From JAVJRN01 sp040218415 (lineage in GTDB: Bacteria > Bacteroidota > Bacteroidia > Cytophagales > Cyclobacteriaceae): DNA of 64,000 nucleotides. Positions 16,463 through 27,266 of this stretch are shown piece after piece; the stretch's first letter is position 1, and the number at the start of each line of letters is the position of its first letter. Below the pieces are notes generated by a model, which saw nothing but the letters and a program-made list of their open reading frames with translations, searched no databases and was not told the origin of the DNA. The stretch spans positions 124,001-188,000 of the forward strand of contig JAVJRN010000021.1 in assembly GCA_040218415.1 (NCBI GenBank), written 5' to 3'. The translations under genes and the position numbers were made by a program.

Positions 16463-16470
16463 CAAATATA
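16463..16470 (-). promoter_or_regulatory. -7 box, TATATTTG, of tonB
   Basis: On the minus strand TATATTTG exactly fits TAnnTTTG, about 33 bp before the tonB ATG. No convincing -33 element. Confidence 0.45.
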
Positions 16471-16491
16471 TTATTTATTCAACTTAAATCC

Positions 16492-16863
16492 TTAACGCTG
16501 AAGACCCTTTTTTATTAGGAATCCCGATAAAATTCCAAAAACACATCCGGTCAGGTCAGATATTACATCTAAAACCTCGGGTGTTCTGCGGGGTATATAG
16601 AACTGTAACAGTTCCGTACCAACTGCCAAAATGGTACCCAACCCAAGGATAATAAAAATGGCTCTCGTTATACTTTTCCAATTGATGCTCAGATAAAAGC
16701 TTAGAGACCACAAGTAAAATGCTATGTTATGAAACATTTTATCCTCTCCCTTGAAGAAAATAATGCCTTTATACATGCCTCCAGGTGAAAGCAATAAGTA
16801 CAACATGATAAACGTCCACACTATTGCTAAAAATACACTTAGATTTCTAAAAATTTTAACCAA
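16492..16863 (-). CDS. VanZ-family membrane protein
   Basis: A 123-residue protein with four membrane helices. VanZ-like motifs are KMFHNIAFYLWSL (His facing the membrane edge) and TELLQFYIPRRTPEVLDVISD before the last helix. The family is named after a teicoplanin-resistance accessory protein, but most members, including those beside gcvH in Bacteroidota, have no known role. The start is a TTG (16863) overlapping the gcvH stop by 8 bp; the next in-frame ATG would delete the first helix. A 61-bp gap separates it from tonB. Confidence 0.82.
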   Translation of the reverse strand: MVKIFRNLSVFLAIVWTFIMLYLLLSPGGMYKGIIFFKGEDKMFHNIAFYLWSLSFYLSINWKSITRAIFIILGLGTILAVGTELLQFYIPRRTPEVLDVISDLTGCVFGILSGFLIKKGLQR

Positions 16864-17227
16864 TTAATGATTCGTATTTTTCGGCATCCATTAACTTATC
16901 TCCTTGATCTGTCACTTTTACTTTTATAATCCAACCATTGCCATATGGGTCAGAGTTAATTAGCTCTGGCTCTCCTTCCAACGCCTCGTTTATCTCAAGT
17001 ACTTCTCCTGACACAGGCATAAATAAGTCTGACACAGTTTTCACCGCCTCTACAGAACCAAATACAGCGCCAGCTTCTAGCTCATCTCCTTCTGTATCTA
17101 CATCCAAATAAACAATGTCTCCCAGTTCTCCTTGAGCAAAATCGGTGATCCCGATGTAGGCTACATCTCCTTCAATTCTCACCCATTCGTGATCTTCCGT
17201 ATACTTTAATTCTGCAGGTATATTCAT
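16856..17227 (-). CDS. gcvH: Glycine cleavage system H protein
   Basis: A 123-residue lipoyl carrier that shuttles the aminomethyl group between the P, T and L proteins of glycine cleavage. Lys63 in GSVEAVKTVSD is the lipoylation site, and the family opening KYTEDHEWVR is at residues 8-17. ATG 17227 fits family length; the frame is open 15 codons further upstream. The P, T and L genes are not in this window. It sits directly after sprA, a pairing common in Bacteroidota, and probably shares its transcript. Confidence 0.96.
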   Translation of the reverse strand: MNIPAELKYTEDHEWVRIEGDVAYIGITDFAQGELGDIVYLDVDTEGDELEAGAVFGSVEAVKTVSDLFMPVSGEVLEINEALEGEPELINSDPYGNGWIIKVKVTDQGDKLMDAEKYESLIG

Positions 17228-17293
17228 TATGTTTTTTTTGTAAAAATATTCAAATTGAGTCAGCTTATGCAAGCCTTGCCTTCATTTTACGAA

Positions 17294-20200
17294 TTACTGA
17301 GTAAGCGCAAATCGCAACTGTATTCCAAAGGCTGTATTCGCCGTTTTGAAGGAACTACTCTGCTTGGGTTCGGTGACACTCCGCTCAAAATATGCGGTTA
17401 AATCAAGCGACTTGTTCAGCTTGTAGGTAAATGATGGTCTAAATTGTAAGCTAGTATTTCCATTAGTAATAGAATTAACACCATCCAATTGACGTTGAAT
17501 GGTTTCAGAATCTCTAAATGTTAAACTTGCTCTGAAGGTAAGTGCGTTTTCTAGCGCTATAGTTCTGCCACGAATTTTAAATGGCAACTTGAATTTATCC
17601 TTGGTCAATCCAAAATCTACAGTAATGTCATTATTCGTTGTTTCCGTAACCTGAGCGTTGGAAAAATTGAGTGATAGGTTTCTCTCCTTCTTGTAATCTA
17701 CCCTTGTGGTGATGTTATTTTTCGTCCTTACATTGATGCCGATCATAGGTGCAAACTGCTCTGAAACTGTAACCTGATTGAGATTGTAAACGGGCACTAA
17801 GCGATTGGTCGCACTATCTGTTACGGTGGCCTGTGGGTAATCAAGGATACTATTGTCAAGATCGAAAAGGTCAACGGATCGAATATTTCCTCGCTCTATG
17901 TAATCGGCATTACTACTGTAGCTATTTACACTATAAATAGACCTATAACCATGGGTCAATGTAATGGAAGAAAATATTTCTTCTAAAGCTGGTATTTTTG
18001 ACAGACCTGAATAATCAATACGCCAATTAGGCAATGGAATTCGAGGAAATGGTGTTAGTTCGGTTTCTGAAACGGAATTGCCCGTATAGGCCGCAATAAA
18101 TGCAGGCACCAATACATCTTGCGAAAGTGCATCGTATTCTCCAAAAGAATTGGTGCGACTTAGCGTTTCTCTGACCGTTTCAATATTCTGAGTAAACTGC
18201 TTAAACGCTTCGGATGAGTTGTCTTCGTTTTTGTCATTAAACGCGGTTTTGATGGTCATGAACGTAATGTTGTAACTTCCTCCACGAGTTGGTGACAAGG
18301 AATTGAAAGCAGTGCTGTCAAACCTAAAAATTTCTTGATAATTGGCAGTATTTGACCGCCTCGCATCTACTTGAATCCTGAAATCTCGGGTGGGTTCAAT
18401 GGACGCTTTTAGATTCAAATCTCTGCTATTGGTTTGGATAAATGGTGAAGTCAGTTGCTGACTTTTTGTGATCCAGCCGCTTTCGGCTGCTCTAAATCGA
18501 ATGCTTGGATCTTGACCTCCAAGTATAAAATCCCAACCCGGAGCTTCCCAGTTATCATCCATCCCAAACATATCTACTTGTGGCGTAAAACCTGCCAATG
18601 TGGTTCCTTCGCGAATATTGTAGGTAAAGTTGATATTTCGCACTGCCATGAGCGTTTTTAAGATTCCACGCCCGAGTGCTCCACTCCCTCCTTCTTCTTC
18701 GTCATCTTTTGATTTACGCTTTGGTGAATTGGCTTCTTTCAGAAAGGTCACCTTATTATACAACTTGACCATATCTAACTTTCCCGAAACTCCTCGATCT
18801 CGAGTATTTTGGATAGTATTTCCAAAAAATATACCCTCCTCATCCAGTTGATTAAGTGCGCCGGCTGTCCAAGTATAACCCACTGCATAGCGCAAGTCTG
18901 CGCTCACCCAGTCGGTCAGTGGCAACTTATCGAGAGGAAAACGATAGGTTGCTGATATGTCTTGGTTAAAATTCTTCGTTCGGCCGCCTGTTTTGATTTG
19001 CTCCCATACATAATCTCGCTCCGGCGCGGTATCTATATCACCAACTATACCGCTTAAACTGTCTTCATCAATCACCGCATTTGCTCTTGCCCTGTAATCC
19101 AGACTTAAACTTTTGAAAATATTCCAACCCACTCCATAATTTCGATTAAAGGTGAACAATCGTTCATAATAAGGCTCAATACCCACCGTGGTTAGGTCTA
19201 CATTATACAACTGTGTTTTTCTGAAATTCCTACTTAAATCTCCGCTAAACGATAGGTTGTTCGGGATTGGGGAAATATTGATATTTTTTATTAACGCTAG
19301 ATAGGGACCTGAAAAAGCTTCAGCGCTGGCAAAAGGCTCTAACGTTATCCCTTCTGGTGAGTAATTGTAAGAAACACCTCCTGACTCTGTTTTTTGAAGC
19401 AAAGTTTCAGTATTTACATTTGACGTAACTACATCGCTGTAGGCGTAAGAAAAGGCTAAATTTTCCACATCGTAAATATGACTTTTAGCATCTTCTTTTA
19501 CCTTTTCCTTTCTCACATTCGTGAAATTGATACTCCTTCGTGTGGAGCGATCTTCGACTATTCTCGCATAAGCATCTCTTTCGGCATCTGTATCAAAACT
19601 TTGTAAGGATGCTTCCAATGGAGTATCCGGATCCAAAGGATCAAATTGTGGTGTAGATCGTGATTTTTCATAGCTGACGAACATCGGCACTCTCAAGCCT
19701 GTATACTGAGGCAATAAGAACTTATCAACATTGACATTGGCTGAAATATCATACTGAATAGTTTCTTGTCTTGTTCGCTGCTGTATGGTTTGTTGAAGGT
19801 TACCAAAGCCAATAGAGGTATATCTCGTAGATGCAGAAATGGTGGCTACATCAGCCAACTTAGCGCTCATTCGCGCATTGGCTGCCCAGCCTCTATTTTT
19901 ATCAAAATCGGTCACCCTTAGTTCATTGGCCCAGATGCATACCGATTTTGGAGCTTGATCAAGACTTTCAGGATTTCTTACGCCAATCATCATCAATTGG
20001 ACAGAGCTAATATCTGGACGCCCCTTTACAGAAACTCTGTGTCTCCCATCGGAAGTGATGCCTGTATAGGGCACTTGGTTGTTGAAATTGAGTCTGTTTC
20101 TAGCCGCTTTCACGGCCAATAAGTCATTTATTGCGATATTGATCTCATTGGCTTCCGGCCAAATGGCGCGAGGGTCTGCTCCTGTGCCTTCTGGTGTGAT

Positions 20201-23200
20201 TTTCAAAGGCACTTCTATTTCATAATAGTTTTCTGTGAAGTCCGTACCTATTCTCAAAAAAGCAATGACTTCATCATCATTGACATTGCTACCGTCGTAC
20301 GACTCAGCGTGGAAAAACATTTGCATTCTTCCATAATTAATCAAGTCAAGATTCACATTTTTGAAAACGGCTCTCCCATCCTTATCGGCTAGGTCTTCCA
20401 CGCAAACTTGTAGTGATTGCTCATTGAATCTCTGGTTTAAGAAGCTTGTATTGTCTCTATCTCGCTCGATGCCAGGCGGTAAAGTATATGGAATGTCACC
20501 AATACTATTGGCTTCAATATTTACAACCGAAACATTGAAATCTGTGGAAGAATTTTCGGGCGTTTCATTTAATCCAGGCTCATTGATGGCCTCTTGATAT
20601 TTTCTCCATTGGGAACCTACAAGTTGCATTTGCGCAAGACGAAGTACCGCTGGTTGGCGAAAACCTGTCATGTACATTCTAAGATATCTGATAGTTTTGA
20701 ACCCATCTAAACCTCCTACAATACCATCAGGATTTCTTATTGGAATTCTAAATAGATACCAGCTTGCACTGTCTGGCCCACCAACTCTATCCACAATATA
20801 CTTGGACTCGGTGTTGAGTTGCCCTGGTCGCAACTGTATTTTGTACTCATAATATTCTTCAAGGTTTGTAATGGTATTGTCCTTATTCAAATCTTCATTA
20901 TCCGGGATGGTCGTTGATGCTGGGGTGAAGTTATTGGTGTTATTTATCGGGGTATTCCCATCCATTCCGTTATAATTTTTATATCGCTCTATAATCTTGG
21001 CATTGCTTGCATCATAACTATCACCGATATAAAATAGAAAGTTATCTGCAGAGGGATCAGGACCCAAATTGGGGAATAATTCCGCCTCTTCTTCGTCTTT
21101 AAGTCCATCGAGTCCTATATCCTGATTGGCGCGAGAATCTGCAGAATTTTCGAAAAAATTTGTTAAAAATGGTTTTGCTGGAACCCTCAACCCCGTCTCA
21201 GGATCTTCAATAAAACCGCTCGGAGAGCCATCAGCCGGATATCCACTCTCAAAGCCATGTTGGCCATCTTTGATTATCTCTTCTGAAATATTACCGAGAT
21301 TAAATACCAATTCACCGCCCGTCGTATTATTTTCTCCATTGGCACCATCTACAATCACTCTTCCTCGCTCACCTTGTATAAAAGGGTCGAGCAACCAGAA
21401 TTCAAGATATTCTATATTGTTTTTATCAAAATCCACCTCATTGGTAATTGCCCGAGTAACTCCTGCCCAGTTGTTTGCCGGGTTGGTCAATCGACCGTCC
21501 ACATCCAGATTATCGGAATAATTATATTGCCCTCGCTCGGTAGGGAAATAAGCCAAATCCAAAATAGGCTCGGGTTGCACCACCAAGTTATTGTCTCTTT
21601 GGCGAAAGATTTCCCTTGTTGGGATTGGTCTCATGTAGTGATTATCAAGATCGGCTTCCGTTATATTGTCAGGTCTATTTTGTCCGCCCGCTCTGTAGAA
21701 TACACTGTTATCTACGGTATACCAAGCTATTTTGGCTCGCCTGAAGTTATATCCTAGTGCTGGATTGCTAGAATCCTCAAACTTGTTGCCGCTGGTCTGC
21801 GGCGTTGCGGAAAGTTTCCAACCAGCCCAACCTTGAAGACTGATAGGTGTAATCGCATTTTCAAAATCATCAATGTAAGAAGTTCCTTTTCCATCTACCA
21901 CGTTAGACGTACCAGGAATCATTTGCGCAAACTCGCCATTAAATGTGATGGAAGAAGTCTCTTTTGTGCTTACAAGCGGTAATGCATCCATGATCTTGGT
22001 CAATAGCGGCACTTCATCTTGAAAATTGATATCAAACCCGTATTTGGTGTTTTTGGTGGGCTCATCGCCTATTTTGAACCTTGAAACACCGCCTTGCCTT
22101 TCGTTTAAATGAAGGATAGTCGCTCCAATATTAAACCGATCGCTAAACTGATAATCGAGCCTTGCACCATATAGCCAACGTGCTTGAAAATTGAATAGAT
22201 CCGCTTTTTCATAAGAGATATTGATCGTTTTTCCACTACTCAAAATTCCCTCGTTGAGAATTCGCACTCGCCCCAAATTATAATCCACTGTATAATCAAG
22301 ACCTTCTGTTAAAGGTGTATTTCCTGCCGTTACCACTACCGATCCTTCCGCAATATTGATCCCCGGAAGTGCTATTTCACTCGACGAACCCGCATTAAAA
22401 CTACCCACAATGAAAAACTTGTTTTTTGACGCTACTTGCTCTGCATCTGCTCTTGTCGTGCTGTATAGTGTGTCGTAAACATATTTTTCTATTAACTGAT
22501 TTTCTTGAGGCACTACAAATCTTTCTCTGAGTGTTTTTCCGAAAGGCTCCAATACTGGAAAAATGATATTACCGTTTCTGGTATCAATGGTTACGCCTTC
22601 TATAAAGTCAAAATTTCCATCTCTTTGAGGGTCATTGTTTTGGTTTAACTGATCCAGGCCAAATACTTCTACCAGAGGTATATCTTTGAGTCTTCGGCCT
22701 TCATGAAGCGAAGGGTTGTCAATTCCCGAAGCATCATCACGATACCTTATTCTTAGCGTAAAACCTTCTCGATCTATCTGGCTCGCATTTAAGTTATAAA
22801 TGTTTTTCATCATCAAGTCCCAAGTAGGTGCGCGCGTATCAATACTGTTTGGCCGCAACATTTTTAGGTAAATCGCTTGATTGTCACTAACCCCGACATA
22901 ATCCTCTGTAAGCTCCCCAACAGTGTAAGTACGACCATTGTATGAGTATTCATAGGCTACTCCAAGTACTTCATCATTTTGAAGCCTACGTAACAGTGAG
23001 ATGTAACCCAAATCCTTATTAATGACGAATTCATTTTCATTTAACCTCCTCGCAGATTGTATCAAAGTAAAATCATTGCCACTTTCCAGTCCTGCGGCGG
23101 TCAGTCCGTTGGAAGTCCGCTCTACGGCACTGATGCTCCTAAAAAGATCATTCGCATTATTGCGAGTTGGACCGCCATTACCTGATCCGATCAGGGTATT

Positions 23201-24376
23201 GCTAGGATTATTAAGAATTGATCCTTCACCCAAATCCATGAACCCCGCAAAATTTCGTGTTGATTCCGTATCATTATTGCGGTTCATTACATATACTTCT
23301 ACACGTATTATATTTACTCCTGAAACGATTTGAGGTAAGTTACCTAACCAGCCTTCATAATTTTCTCGGAAAAAGTGACCTAAGAAAAAGTGTTTATTTT
23401 CATCGTATTGAGAAGCTCTCACTTCAAATTCTCTTCCCTGAAAGCCGCTTTCTATTGTTAAAACATCACTTTTACCTTGTTGCCTGGAGACAACTCCAGT
23501 CACAAAGAGCTTACCAAATTGTAATTGCGTTTTCAGTCCGAAAAGTGATTGCGCGCCCGTCATGAGGCTATTTGATACGGGCATACTTACATTTCCTATT
23601 TCTATTTTTTTAACAATGTCTTCCTCATATCCAGTGTATTCTACTTTCATATTGTTTTGAAAGTCAAAAGTATTGTTGTTGTCAAAATTGGCCGTTACAG
23701 CCAGTTTTTCTCCAACTTTGCCCACTAAGTTCAGCGATATTTGCTGGTCAAAATTAAACCCTCCATTGCGCTGCTGACGCAGTGGAATGGCCGGATTATC
23801 AATTCGCTGAAATCTCCCACCGAAATCTAAATTCACAAATCCATTAGGTTGAATATCGACATAACTTCCGCCAAAAAGCCTATCGAAGACAGGGCTGATA
23901 TAAAGTCTTGGGATTAAAGATCGACCACTAACCGCGCTTTCTCCATCTAACCCAGCAGATCTTTCTTGAAAGTATTCTTTAGCAATCTGTTGGTCGTTGT
24001 ATTTATCATATTCGGCAAATGTCATGGTAGACATTGGGCGAAAATTCACATCACCAATTCTTTCGTACACGGTGTAACTAAATCCAGAATCGTAATCCAC
24101 TTCCAAGTCGACACTCGATGGGTCATCGAGGAGTAATGGCGATGGACTCATTCTATTAGAAAAAGGATCTCCAAAGCGATATGGCGCGTTGAAAGTGGGT
24201 GTGTTGGTAGGCGCGTATGGAAGCTGCACTGTGTCGGCTTTTACACTATCACTTTTAGTTGTATCCTGTTGAAAGATGACTAAGTGAGAAAAATCTAGAC
24301 GCACCCGAGCATTTGACGTATGGGCAATGAAAAACGCTACGCAAGCGACTGCTAGTATGTGAATTTTCTCCTTCAA
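17294..24376 (-). CDS. sprA: SprA, outer-membrane translocon of the type IX secretion system
   Basis: At 2360 residues this is by far the largest gene and matches SprA (Sov in Porphyromonas), the giant 36-stranded barrel that forms the type IX secretion pore. Early landmarks are RFGDPFSNRMSPSPL, then VFDRLFGGSYVDIQPNGFVN and GNVSMPVSNSLMTGAQSLFG. The rest is alternating beta-strand sequence with Asn/Asp-rich loops, ending in an aromatic-rich strand (AFGIQLRFALTQ). The signal peptide covers about residues 1-23. The first codon is TTG: an in-frame stop lies two codons upstream and no ATG precedes the signal peptide. Genes for the GldKLMN motor are outside the window. Type IX cargo export, and possibly gliding, is expected. 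Confidence 0.97.
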   Translation of the reverse strand: MKEKIHILAVACVAFFIAHTSNARVRLDFSHLVIFQQDTTKSDSVKADTVQLPYAPTNTPTFNAPYRFGDPFSNRMSPSPLLLDDPSSVDLEVDYDSGFSYTVYERIGDVNFRPMSTMTFAEYDKYNDQQIAKEYFQERSAGLDGESAVSGRSLIPRLYISPVFDRLFGGSYVDIQPNGFVNLDFGGRFQRIDNPAIPLRQQRNGGFNFDQQISLNLVGKVGEKLAVTANFDNNNTFDFQNNMKVEYTGYEEDIVKKIEIGNVSMPVSNSLMTGAQSLFGLKTQLQFGKLFVTGVVSRQQGKSDVLTIESGFQGREFEVRASQYDENKHFFLGHFFRENYEGWLGNLPQIVSGVNIIRVEVYVMNRNNDTESTRNFAGFMDLGEGSILNNPSNTLIGSGNGGPTRNNANDLFRSISAVERTSNGLTAAGLESGNDFTLIQSARRLNENEFVINKDLGYISLLRRLQNDEVLGVAYEYSYNGRTYTVGELTEDYVGVSDNQAIYLKMLRPNSIDTRAPTWDLMMKNIYNLNASQIDREGFTLRIRYRDDASGIDNPSLHEGRRLKDIPLVEVFGLDQLNQNNDPQRDGNFDFIEGVTIDTRNGNIIFPVLEPFGKTLRERFVVPQENQLIEKYVYDTLYSTTRADAEQVASKNKFFIVGSFNAGSSSEIALPGINIAEGSVVVTAGNTPLTEGLDYTVDYNLGRVRILNEGILSSGKTINISYEKADLFNFQARWLYGARLDYQFSDRFNIGATILHLNERQGGVSRFKIGDEPTKNTKYGFDINFQDEVPLLTKIMDALPLVSTKETSSITFNGEFAQMIPGTSNVVDGKGTSYIDDFENAITPISLQGWAGWKLSATPQTSGNKFEDSSNPALGYNFRRAKIAWYTVDNSVFYRAGGQNRPDNITEADLDNHYMRPIPTREIFRQRDNNLVVQPEPILDLAYFPTERGQYNYSDNLDVDGRLTNPANNWAGVTRAITNEVDFDKNNIEYLEFWLLDPFIQGERGRVIVDGANGENNTTGGELVFNLGNISEEIIKDGQHGFESGYPADGSPSGFIEDPETGLRVPAKPFLTNFFENSADSRANQDIGLDGLKDEEEAELFPNLGPDPSADNFLFYIGDSYDASNAKIIERYKNYNGMDGNTPINNTNNFTPASTTIPDNEDLNKDNTITNLEEYYEYKIQLRPGQLNTESKYIVDRVGGPDSASWYLFRIPIRNPDGIVGGLDGFKTIRYLRMYMTGFRQPAVLRLAQMQLVGSQWRKYQEAINEPGLNETPENSSTDFNVSVVNIEANSIGDIPYTLPPGIERDRDNTSFLNQRFNEQSLQVCVEDLADKDGRAVFKNVNLDLINYGRMQMFFHAESYDGSNVNDDEVIAFLRIGTDFTENYYEIEVPLKITPEGTGADPRAIWPEANEINIAINDLLAVKAARNRLNFNNQVPYTGITSDGRHRVSVKGRPDISSVQLMMIGVRNPESLDQAPKSVCIWANELRVTDFDKNRGWAANARMSAKLADVATISASTRYTSIGFGNLQQTIQQRTRQETIQYDISANVNVDKFLLPQYTGLRVPMFVSYEKSRSTPQFDPLDPDTPLEASLQSFDTDAERDAYARIVEDRSTRRSINFTNVRKEKVKEDAKSHIYDVENLAFSYAYSDVVTSNVNTETLLQKTESGGVSYNYSPEGITLEPFASAEAFSGPYLALIKNINISPIPNNLSFSGDLSRNFRKTQLYNVDLTTVGIEPYYERLFTFNRNYGVGWNIFKSLSLDYRARANAVIDEDSLSGIVGDIDTAPERDYVWEQIKTGGRTKNFNQDISATYRFPLDKLPLTDWVSADLRYAVGYTWTAGALNQLDEEGIFFGNTIQNTRDRGVSGKLDMVKLYNKVTFLKEANSPKRKSKDDEEEGGSGALGRGILKTLMAVRNINFTYNIREGTTLAGFTPQVDMFGMDDNWEAPGWDFILGGQDPSIRFRAAESGWITKSQQLTSPFIQTNSRDLNLKASIEPTRDFRIQVDARRSNTANYQEIFRFDSTAFNSLSPTRGGSYNITFMTIKTAFNDKNEDNSSEAFKQFTQNIETVRETLSRTNSFGEYDALSQDVLVPAFIAAYTGNSVSETELTPFPRIPLPNWRIDYSGLSKIPALEEIFSSITLTHGYRSIYSVNSYSSNADYIERGNIRSVDLFDLDNSILDYPQATVTDSATNRLVPVYNLNQVTVSEQFAPMIGINVRTKNNITTRVDYKKERNLSLNFSNAQVTETTNNDITVDFGLTKDKFKLPFKIRGRTIALENALTFRASLTFRDSETIQRQLDGVNSITNGNTSLQFRPSFTYKLNKSLDLTAYFERSVTEPKQSSSFKTANTAFGIQLRFALTQ

Positions 24377-24391
24377 AAATTATTGCCTGGA

Positions 24392-24985
24392 TCAGGCCCT
24401 CTTCAAAACCTGTTTTATAAGCTCCTCAAGTTTAATTTGTTGCCCTTGCTGTTTGAGTATTATGGCAATACTCTTTTCCGCTGCAGACTTGTTGATGCCC
24501 AAGGTAGTTAAGGCTGATAACGCCTCATCTCTTAGGGTATTGTTTCCCATTTGTTGTATTTCTACAGATCGCTCGATAAGACCTTCCTTCTTCATCTTTT
24601 CTTTTAGCTCTAATACAATTCGCTGCGCTGTTTTAAGGCCTATTCCTTTTACTCCCTGTATGGTTTTTATGTCCTCGCTGATGATGGCATTTTGCAACTC
24701 ATCCGCTGATAATGAAGATAAAATCATTAATCCAGTGCTTGGCCCTACGCCCGAGATACTTACCAAATCTAAGAACCGTTTCTTTTCCGCTAAGTCAAAA
24801 AAAGCAAATAAGGTTTGTGAGTCTTCTTTCACCGCAAAGTGCGTAAAGACACGGGCTTCTTTTAAATTTTTAAGATTAGAATAAGTAGAAAGTGAGATTT
24901 TCGCTTCATAGCCTACACCGTTGATGTCTAATACGATGAAGGTCGGATCAACTATGGCAAGCTTGCCTTCTAAATAATAATACAT
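24392..24985 (-). CDS. ruvA: Holliday junction branch-migration protein RuvA
   Basis: A 197-residue RuvA. The N-terminal OB-fold (YYLEGKLAIVDPTFIVLDI) is followed by two helix-hairpin-helix motifs (VSISGVGPSTGLMILSSL and IQGVKGIGLKTAQRIVLEL) and a C-terminal three-helix domain (about 150-197) that contacts RuvB. It binds four-way junctions as a tetramer and recruits the RuvB motor. It sits 3 bp after maeB and 15 bp before sprA in the same transcript; ruvB and ruvC are not in the window. Confidence 0.96.
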   Translation of the reverse strand: MYYYLEGKLAIVDPTFIVLDINGVGYEAKISLSTYSNLKNLKEARVFTHFAVKEDSQTLFAFFDLAEKKRFLDLVSISGVGPSTGLMILSSLSADELQNAIISEDIKTIQGVKGIGLKTAQRIVLELKEKMKKEGLIERSVEIQQMGNNTLRDEALSALTTLGINKSAAEKSIAIILKQQGQQIKLEELIKQVLKRA

Positions 24986-24988
24986 TAG

Positions 24989-27265
24989 TTACTTCTTCTC
25001 ATTGTGCTGCACGTCAACCACGGCAATTGAAACCATATTGAAAATTTCTCGAACCGAACTTCCTACCTGTAGTACGTGTACCGGCTTATTCATACCCATC
25101 AGAATAGGGCCAATGGCCTCCGCTCCGCCAAGCTCCATAAGCAACTTATAAGCAATATTTCCTGAGTCGAGATCAGGGAAAATCAATGTGTTGGCAGGCT
25201 TTTTGGCCAGAATACTGAAAGGATAATTCTCCTTTAATAATTCATGATTCAATGCCACATTGGCCTGTATCTCACCATCGATCACCATATCAGGCCATTT
25301 TTCCTTGGCCAATTTAACTGCTTTGGCCGTTTTCTCAGGAACAGCGCCTTTGGCCGATCCAAAATTCGAATAAGACAATACGGCAATACTTGGCTCTGCA
25401 TCAAAAAACCGTACGGCTCTTTCTGCTAATCCAATGATATCTACCAATTGCTCCGCAGTTGGGTCGAGATTGACACTGGTATCCGCAAAGAAATAATTAC
25501 CTCTTTTATTGCTAACAATGTACATTCCAGCTACTCGATCTATTCCAGGCTCGGTCCCAATAATCTGTAGTGCTGGCAATACTACCTTAGGATAGTCATT
25601 TGACAACCCAGAAATGAAGGCATCAGCCGTTCCTTTTTCGACCATCATCACTCCAAAAAAGTTGCGGCTTCTTTGCATGGATTTAAGCGCCATTCTGTAA
25701 GTCACCCCTTTTCTCTGACGTTTTTCGTAATATGCCTGAGCATATTCTTCTACCATCTTCGGTTCTTTGTATGGGTTGATGATGGAGCAGCCCACAAGTC
25801 CGTCGAGTTCGTGTTCTTTGATGAGTTTTTTAATTTTATCCGCATCTCCGAGAAGTATAGGAATCGCTACTCCTTCGTCCACGGCCATTTGTGCGGCCTT
25901 TAATATCTTCAAATCCTCGCCTTCCGCAAAAACCACGCGTTTTGGATCGGTTCTGGCTTGGGTGACCATTCTGGAGATCAACCGCTGATCGATACCTATT
26001 CTCTCTTCAAGATCACGGTTATATTGTTCCCAATCCTTAATTTCAACTCTAGCTACGCCACTCTCCATGGCTGCTTTTGCTACGGCGGGAGATATGGTGG
26101 TAATCAATCTTGGGTCAAGTGGTTTTGGAATAAGATAATATTTACCAAATTTCAAACTCTTTTCGCCATAGGCTTTTAGTACCACATCTGGTACCGACTC
26201 CTTGGCAAGCTCCGCAATGGCATAAACCGCTGCAAGCTTCATTTCTTCGTTAATGGCGGTAGATCTTACATCCAATGCCCCTCGGAAGATATAAGGAAAC
26301 CCAAGTACGTTATTGACTTGATTAGGATGATCAGACCGGCCAGTAGCCATTAAAATATCCTTTCTGGATTTCATGGCCAACTCGTAAGCAATCTCAGGAT
26401 CTGGATTAGCTAACGCAAAAACGATAGGATCCTTGGCCATTGTTTTGAGAACTGCAGCATCCAAAATATTAGCGATAGATAATCCGAGAAAAACATCCGC
26501 TCCTTCAAGCGCTTCTTCAAGGGTGTGAAGGTCTCTATCTGTTGCAAATTTAGCTTTTGAGGAATCTAGCTTTTCGCGATCTGTTCTGATCACGCCCTTG
26601 CTATCCGTCATGACTATATTCTTAGGATTTGCTCCTAGTGAAGTATATAAGTCCGTACAAGCCACTGCTGCGGCACCTGCACCACTCACTACTATCTTGA
26701 TATCTTCAATTTTCTTACCATTGATTTCCAATGCATTGATAAGCGCAGCACTTGAAATAATCGCTGTTCCATGTTGATCATCATGCATCACAGGAATCTT
26801 CATTTCCCGTCTTAGTGTCTGCTCAATTTCAAAACTTTCTGGCGCTTTGATATCTTCGAGGTTGATTCCTCCAAAAGTAGGCTCTAAACTTTTGACAATC
26901 TGAATGAATTTCTTTGGATCCGTTTCGTTGATTTCAATATCAAAAACATCGATTCCGGCAAATTTTTTAAAGAGAACACCTTTGCCTTCCATGACAGGTT
27001 TAGAGGCTTCAGGACCAATATTGCCTAAGCCCAAAACGGCCGTTCCATTGGTAATTACGCCGACCAGATTACCCTTGGCCGTATATTTATACACGCTATC
27101 TGGATCTTCTGCTATTTTAAGGCATGGCTCAGCAACTCCTGGCGAATAAGCCAATGCCAGATCGTGCTGACTGCTTAGTGGTTTGGTGGGCGTTACTTCA
27201 ATCTTTCCGGCTGGTTTCATTTCATGAAATTCCAGCGCTTCATTCTTCCTTAATTTCGCGCACAT
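24989..27265 (-). CDS. maeB: NADP-dependent malic enzyme with C-terminal phosphotransacetylase-like domain
   Basis: A 758-residue MaeB-type enzyme that oxidatively decarboxylates malate to pyruvate and CO2 with NADP+. The catalytic half (about 1-420) shows LALAYSPGVAEPC, HDDQHGTAIISSAALINAL and the Rossmann motif VVSGAGAAAVAC. The C-terminal half (about 430-758) is homologous to phosphate acetyltransferase (VVLPALQIIGTEPGI, FADTSVN); in known MaeB enzymes this half is regulatory, responding to acetyl-CoA. Both halves look complete. It lies 1 bp after the DUF4837 gene and 3 bp before ruvA. Confidence 0.95.
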   Translation of the reverse strand: MCAKLRKNEALEFHEMKPAGKIEVTPTKPLSSQHDLALAYSPGVAEPCLKIAEDPDSVYKYTAKGNLVGVITNGTAVLGLGNIGPEASKPVMEGKGVLFKKFAGIDVFDIEINETDPKKFIQIVKSLEPTFGGINLEDIKAPESFEIEQTLRREMKIPVMHDDQHGTAIISSAALINALEINGKKIEDIKIVVSGAGAAAVACTDLYTSLGANPKNIVMTDSKGVIRTDREKLDSSKAKFATDRDLHTLEEALEGADVFLGLSIANILDAAVLKTMAKDPIVFALANPDPEIAYELAMKSRKDILMATGRSDHPNQVNNVLGFPYIFRGALDVRSTAINEEMKLAAVYAIAELAKESVPDVVLKAYGEKSLKFGKYYLIPKPLDPRLITTISPAVAKAAMESGVARVEIKDWEQYNRDLEERIGIDQRLISRMVTQARTDPKRVVFAEGEDLKILKAAQMAVDEGVAIPILLGDADKIKKLIKEHELDGLVGCSIINPYKEPKMVEEYAQAYYEKRQRKGVTYRMALKSMQRSRNFFGVMMVEKGTADAFISGLSNDYPKVVLPALQIIGTEPGIDRVAGMYIVSNKRGNYFFADTSVNLDPTAEQLVDIIGLAERAVRFFDAEPSIAVLSYSNFGSAKGAVPEKTAKAVKLAKEKWPDMVIDGEIQANVALNHELLKENYPFSILAKKPANTLIFPDLDSGNIAYKLLMELGGAEAIGPILMGMNKPVHVLQVGSSVREIFNMVSIAVVDVQHNEKK

Positions 27266-27266
27266 T

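Noticed and set aside
21126..21757. Two overlapping plus-strand frames of about 130 codons within sprA
   Set aside because: They are antisense to well-conserved SprA sequence and have no coherent protein features.
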